Origin: Vanilla planifolia
Lineage: Eukaryota; Streptophyta; Magnoliopsida; Asparagales; Orchidaceae
Length of the DNA: 64,000 nt
Direction: 5' to 3'
Assembly: GCA_023846275.1 (NCBI GenBank)
Contig: CM043872.1
Location: 26,340,670-26,404,669, forward strand
The position numbers and the translations under genes were made by a program. The notes under the pieces were generated by a model, which did no database searches, was not told the origin of the DNA, and worked only from the letters and a program-made list of their open reading frames with translations. Positions within the stretch are counted from its first letter, which is position 1. The number at the start of each line of letters is the position of its first letter. This document shows, one piece after another, positions 61,201-64,000 of this stretch.

Positions 61201-64000
61201 AAATCTACAAAAGCTCAATAGGCACAACCTTAATGTATAGCTTTATATACCATTCACAAAACATACTCTTAAGAAATTTCGCACTTTTGATTATTCTTAA
61301 TGACAACAAACTTAATGAGATTTGCAAGCATTCTTACATCATAAGTGTTCACGTCTACAAGAATTTCACACCAATTATTTCCATAGCATTGGTAAATTTA
61401 TTATGATATCGAGATTTTACTTTGCCCTATTCATTTCTATAAGTGGAACAATCATGGTCTACAATACAAACTCATTGCCAAATTAGATAATTACATTATA
61501 TTAAAACTAATTTGAAGAGCAATGAGTGTTTAAGATATTACATCATTTTAAGTAAAATAGACTTTCTAATAAATTCATTAAAATTAAGATATATCATAAA
61601 TTAATAATACTTAATAGTTATTAGGATAAGTTCAATCTACCAAGGGTACAATATTTTTTACAAAAAGGATACTCAAAGCTAGATAAGAATGAAAAATTGA
61701 TATATAATTATTGGAAACAAAATCGTGGGTTAATACCAAACAATCAATAATATATCAATGTTGAAGCCAAATCATGAAAGAAGGGTGACAGAGTCAAATC
61801 TCAAATAATAAAACACATGTCAAGGACAAATTAATAAAAATTTGATAAATCAAGAACACCTATCTAAAATGAAAGAGCCTAAGAAATAATCATCTAATAA
61901 AGTCTAAAAGAAAAAAAAATCAATAGTATAAGAAGCAACTCTTAATAGAAAAAATTTCTCATCTCAAAAATAAGATCATGACCAAACATAACAAAACTAT
62001 GAAAACAATAAAAGATGATCAAAGAGAAAATTTTCAAAATAAAGAATATATATAATTTCTAGCATGGCTAGCATACTTATATGTCTTAAGTGTAACTTGG
62101 GTGTGCCAAACTCGCCCTTGCAAAGCCCAAATTTTACTTGTGTTTGCTCGCAACAAAATTGGGATGTATTAAGTAAGCTATAGTCTTAGTGAAATTAAAC
62201 AAGATTGGTTTAGAGACATTCTTTTAGGACCACACCGCAATAGGATGGAAACTAACCTAAAAATTTCACTTTGTTAACATAATACTTCAATCCTCAAGCA
62301 TATCACATCAATCTTCCAAGTTTATCTTCTTGTCTATACATTTAGGATCTAGGTACCATCAAATATTGGGACACTAATTTGATCATCGAGATTGTCATGG
62401 ACAAAGTTCCTTGGCATTGATGATGTGACAAGTTTAGCATAAGCTCGTGTCAATAGATCACACGATCAATGCGGATATCTTCTAAGGCTATAAGTGTTCT
62501 CTTGGCCACTCGCCAAGTGTTATCCATAGCATTGATTTAAAACAAGCTTCACAGTCCTATGCATATGCAAACTCACAGACAAATGATCCACAAGTAAAAT
62601 TCATTTCAAGATAGCTTGCTTTTACCATATCATGTGATCATAAACAAGGCAAACACAACTTTGATTGACTTTGATCCTAAACAATCAAAGTAGAAGGGAT
62701 ACAAGACTGAAGCTTGAACTATGAAATTACATGTAATGCAATCTAGATACAATGCAAATTAAATGTAAATGTAATGGTGCAATTTCCTATGCAATCCTAA
62801 TTCCAGTACCAAAGCCAACAAAGGGAAATAGAAGTTGTTAAAATTAATTAAATGCACAGAGCTATACAAAGTTCAAACATTTAAAAGTCTACTTAAATCA
62901 GATCTGAGATAATTGAGAAACTATAGAGTTATGTCCTATTAAATCTTTCAACAAAATGTATTTCGGAAAGAAAGGCTTTTTAAAGTTGAACAATTTAATC
63001 TTTCAAACCTAATCCAAGATTTTCTATTCACAATTAGACAAAACAATTAGAAGTAATTCACAGCAAACAAAGACTTTAAAGAGAACACAAAGAACCATGG
63101 GGTAGCTAACAACATGCATTTGGCAAAGAAGAGGTAGAAGACAATAGAGGAAGAAGGTGAAGGAATGTTGAAGAAATGGAAGGTAGAACTCCAGGGATTC
63201 TTCCCAATCGAAAAACCAACATACTATGCTTGTAGATTGTTCTCATCTGTAGATTTGCAAGAAAATTTTGAAAAACTAGAAAAATTATAAGTGCTTTCCT
63301 CCCAAGACAATATAAATTAGCAAGTAAAATAAATCAAATAGTCAAAATTGAAATCTGCATATCTAAAAAATTGCGCCTTAAATGTCCGGTTCAATCGATT
63401 TAGGCATTCTGCGAGTCAACTAGCCTCAAAATCGAACAATCTACCAAGGCTATTCGGTTGAAGGGGATCGATCGACACAATGAGTGAAGGGAATTGATCA
63501 GCAGAGCGGTGCCATTTCATGCAAATCTTCCTGTCATTTGATCGCATGGGTCCTCAGCCATTATCTAAGAATAGACTTAGTGAAGGGATTTACCAAATAA
63601 TAGACTTGAACAACCTGAAAAAGAGAAGCCATACCAGTAAAACCAACATGACTAAATACTGAGGTCAAAAACAAATAGTAATAATTGCATTTGAAAAGAA
63701 TTTTTTATTTTTCTTAAGTTATTGTTAAAAAAAAAAAAAGAAATTATGAAAATTGTTTGATAAAAAAAATCATAAAAACAATCTTAGAGCAGCTCCTTGT
63801 GGAAATTCTGTAAAATCTAGATGTTCAATGGGTTGTGCTTCAGATATGTACACCATAGTAAATGAAAGAGTAAAGGTATTAAATTTAATAACATTTTCAA
63901 ATTAAAAAAAAAAAGAAGCTAAATTACAAGGCAAAACACTTAGCAAACTTCACAAAAAATAAGGTTACATAATGGACAACAATTTTATTTTACAAAACAA
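58270..64000. other. Intergenic DNA downstream of the GATA gene, probably repeat-derived
   Basis: The first ~250 bp are probably the 3' UTR. Beyond about 59 kb the sequence looks like decayed retroelement or LTR material, with blocks such as ATTGGGTTTTGTGTGAAA on the minus strand near 60.4 kb and a GATCGATCGA-containing stretch at 63.4-63.5 kb. I found no pol motif to prove it. No gene is recognised. Confidence 0.3.

Noticed and set aside
63380..63560. GATCGATCGA-rich stretch considered as an origin or regulatory site
   Set aside because: Similar phrases occur in plant LTRs; no supporting structure, so left as unclassified repeat-like DNA.

Overview
This is nuclear DNA from a flowering plant. 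It has spliced GT-AG genes of plant-specific families in a very AT-rich background full of decayed LTR retrotransposons. The coding exons are strikingly GC-rich (the single-exon MATE gene and the first F-box exon most of all) and the proteins resemble monocot homologues as I remember them. A monocot is my best guess, but species cannot be set by eye. No rRNA, tRNA, CRISPR array or organelle-derived block was recognised.

Five protein-coding genes look complete: (1) 206-8392 (+), a TOPP-type PP1 serine/threonine phosphatase catalytic subunit of 344 aa in four exons, with a first intron of about 7 kb; (2) 16831-18273 (-), an intronless MATE/DETOXIFICATION transporter of 480 aa; (3) 46842-50465 (+), an F-box/LRR protein of the FBL3 type, 655 aa in seven exons; (4) 53217-54866 (+), a small J-domain (DnaJ) protein of 264 aa in four exons; (5) 57688-58269 (+), a small class-B GATA factor with a C-terminal LLM domain, 129 aa in three exons. 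I rebuilt splice sites by hand; every join keeps frame and all introns are GT-AG. The last three genes lie in a gene-rich 12-kb block on the same strand. They have unrelated functions, and nothing suggests they act together.

Most of the rest is repeat. PP1 intron 1 holds a Ty1/copia relic (LTR, primer-binding site, gag zinc knuckle, integrase, reverse transcriptase/RNase H, second LTR), preceded by a second pol 3' end that shares its LTR. Other copia relics lie on the minus strand at 13.5 kb (gag knuckle), 24.0-26.6 kb (integrase and reverse transcriptase, with LTR-like sequences on either side) and 40.7-42.3 kb (with an internal tandem duplication). A Ty3/gypsy relic with a YVDD box lies on the plus strand at 38.6-39.9 kb. 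A pair of related AT-rich repeats occupies 10.9-12.3 and 21.3-23.7 kb; the second contains about nine copies of a near-palindromic 15-mer. A minisatellite-like array lies at 33.7-34.2 kb.

Gene fragments or unassigned exons are possible at 9.3-9.6 kb, 28.2-28.5 kb and 32.5-32.75 kb. I found no convincing new biological system. The best leads are the palindrome array, the shared-LTR copia structure inside a phosphatase intron, the unassigned splice-bounded exons downstream of the phosphatase, and the G-box/telo-box/upstream-ORF layout of the J-domain gene.
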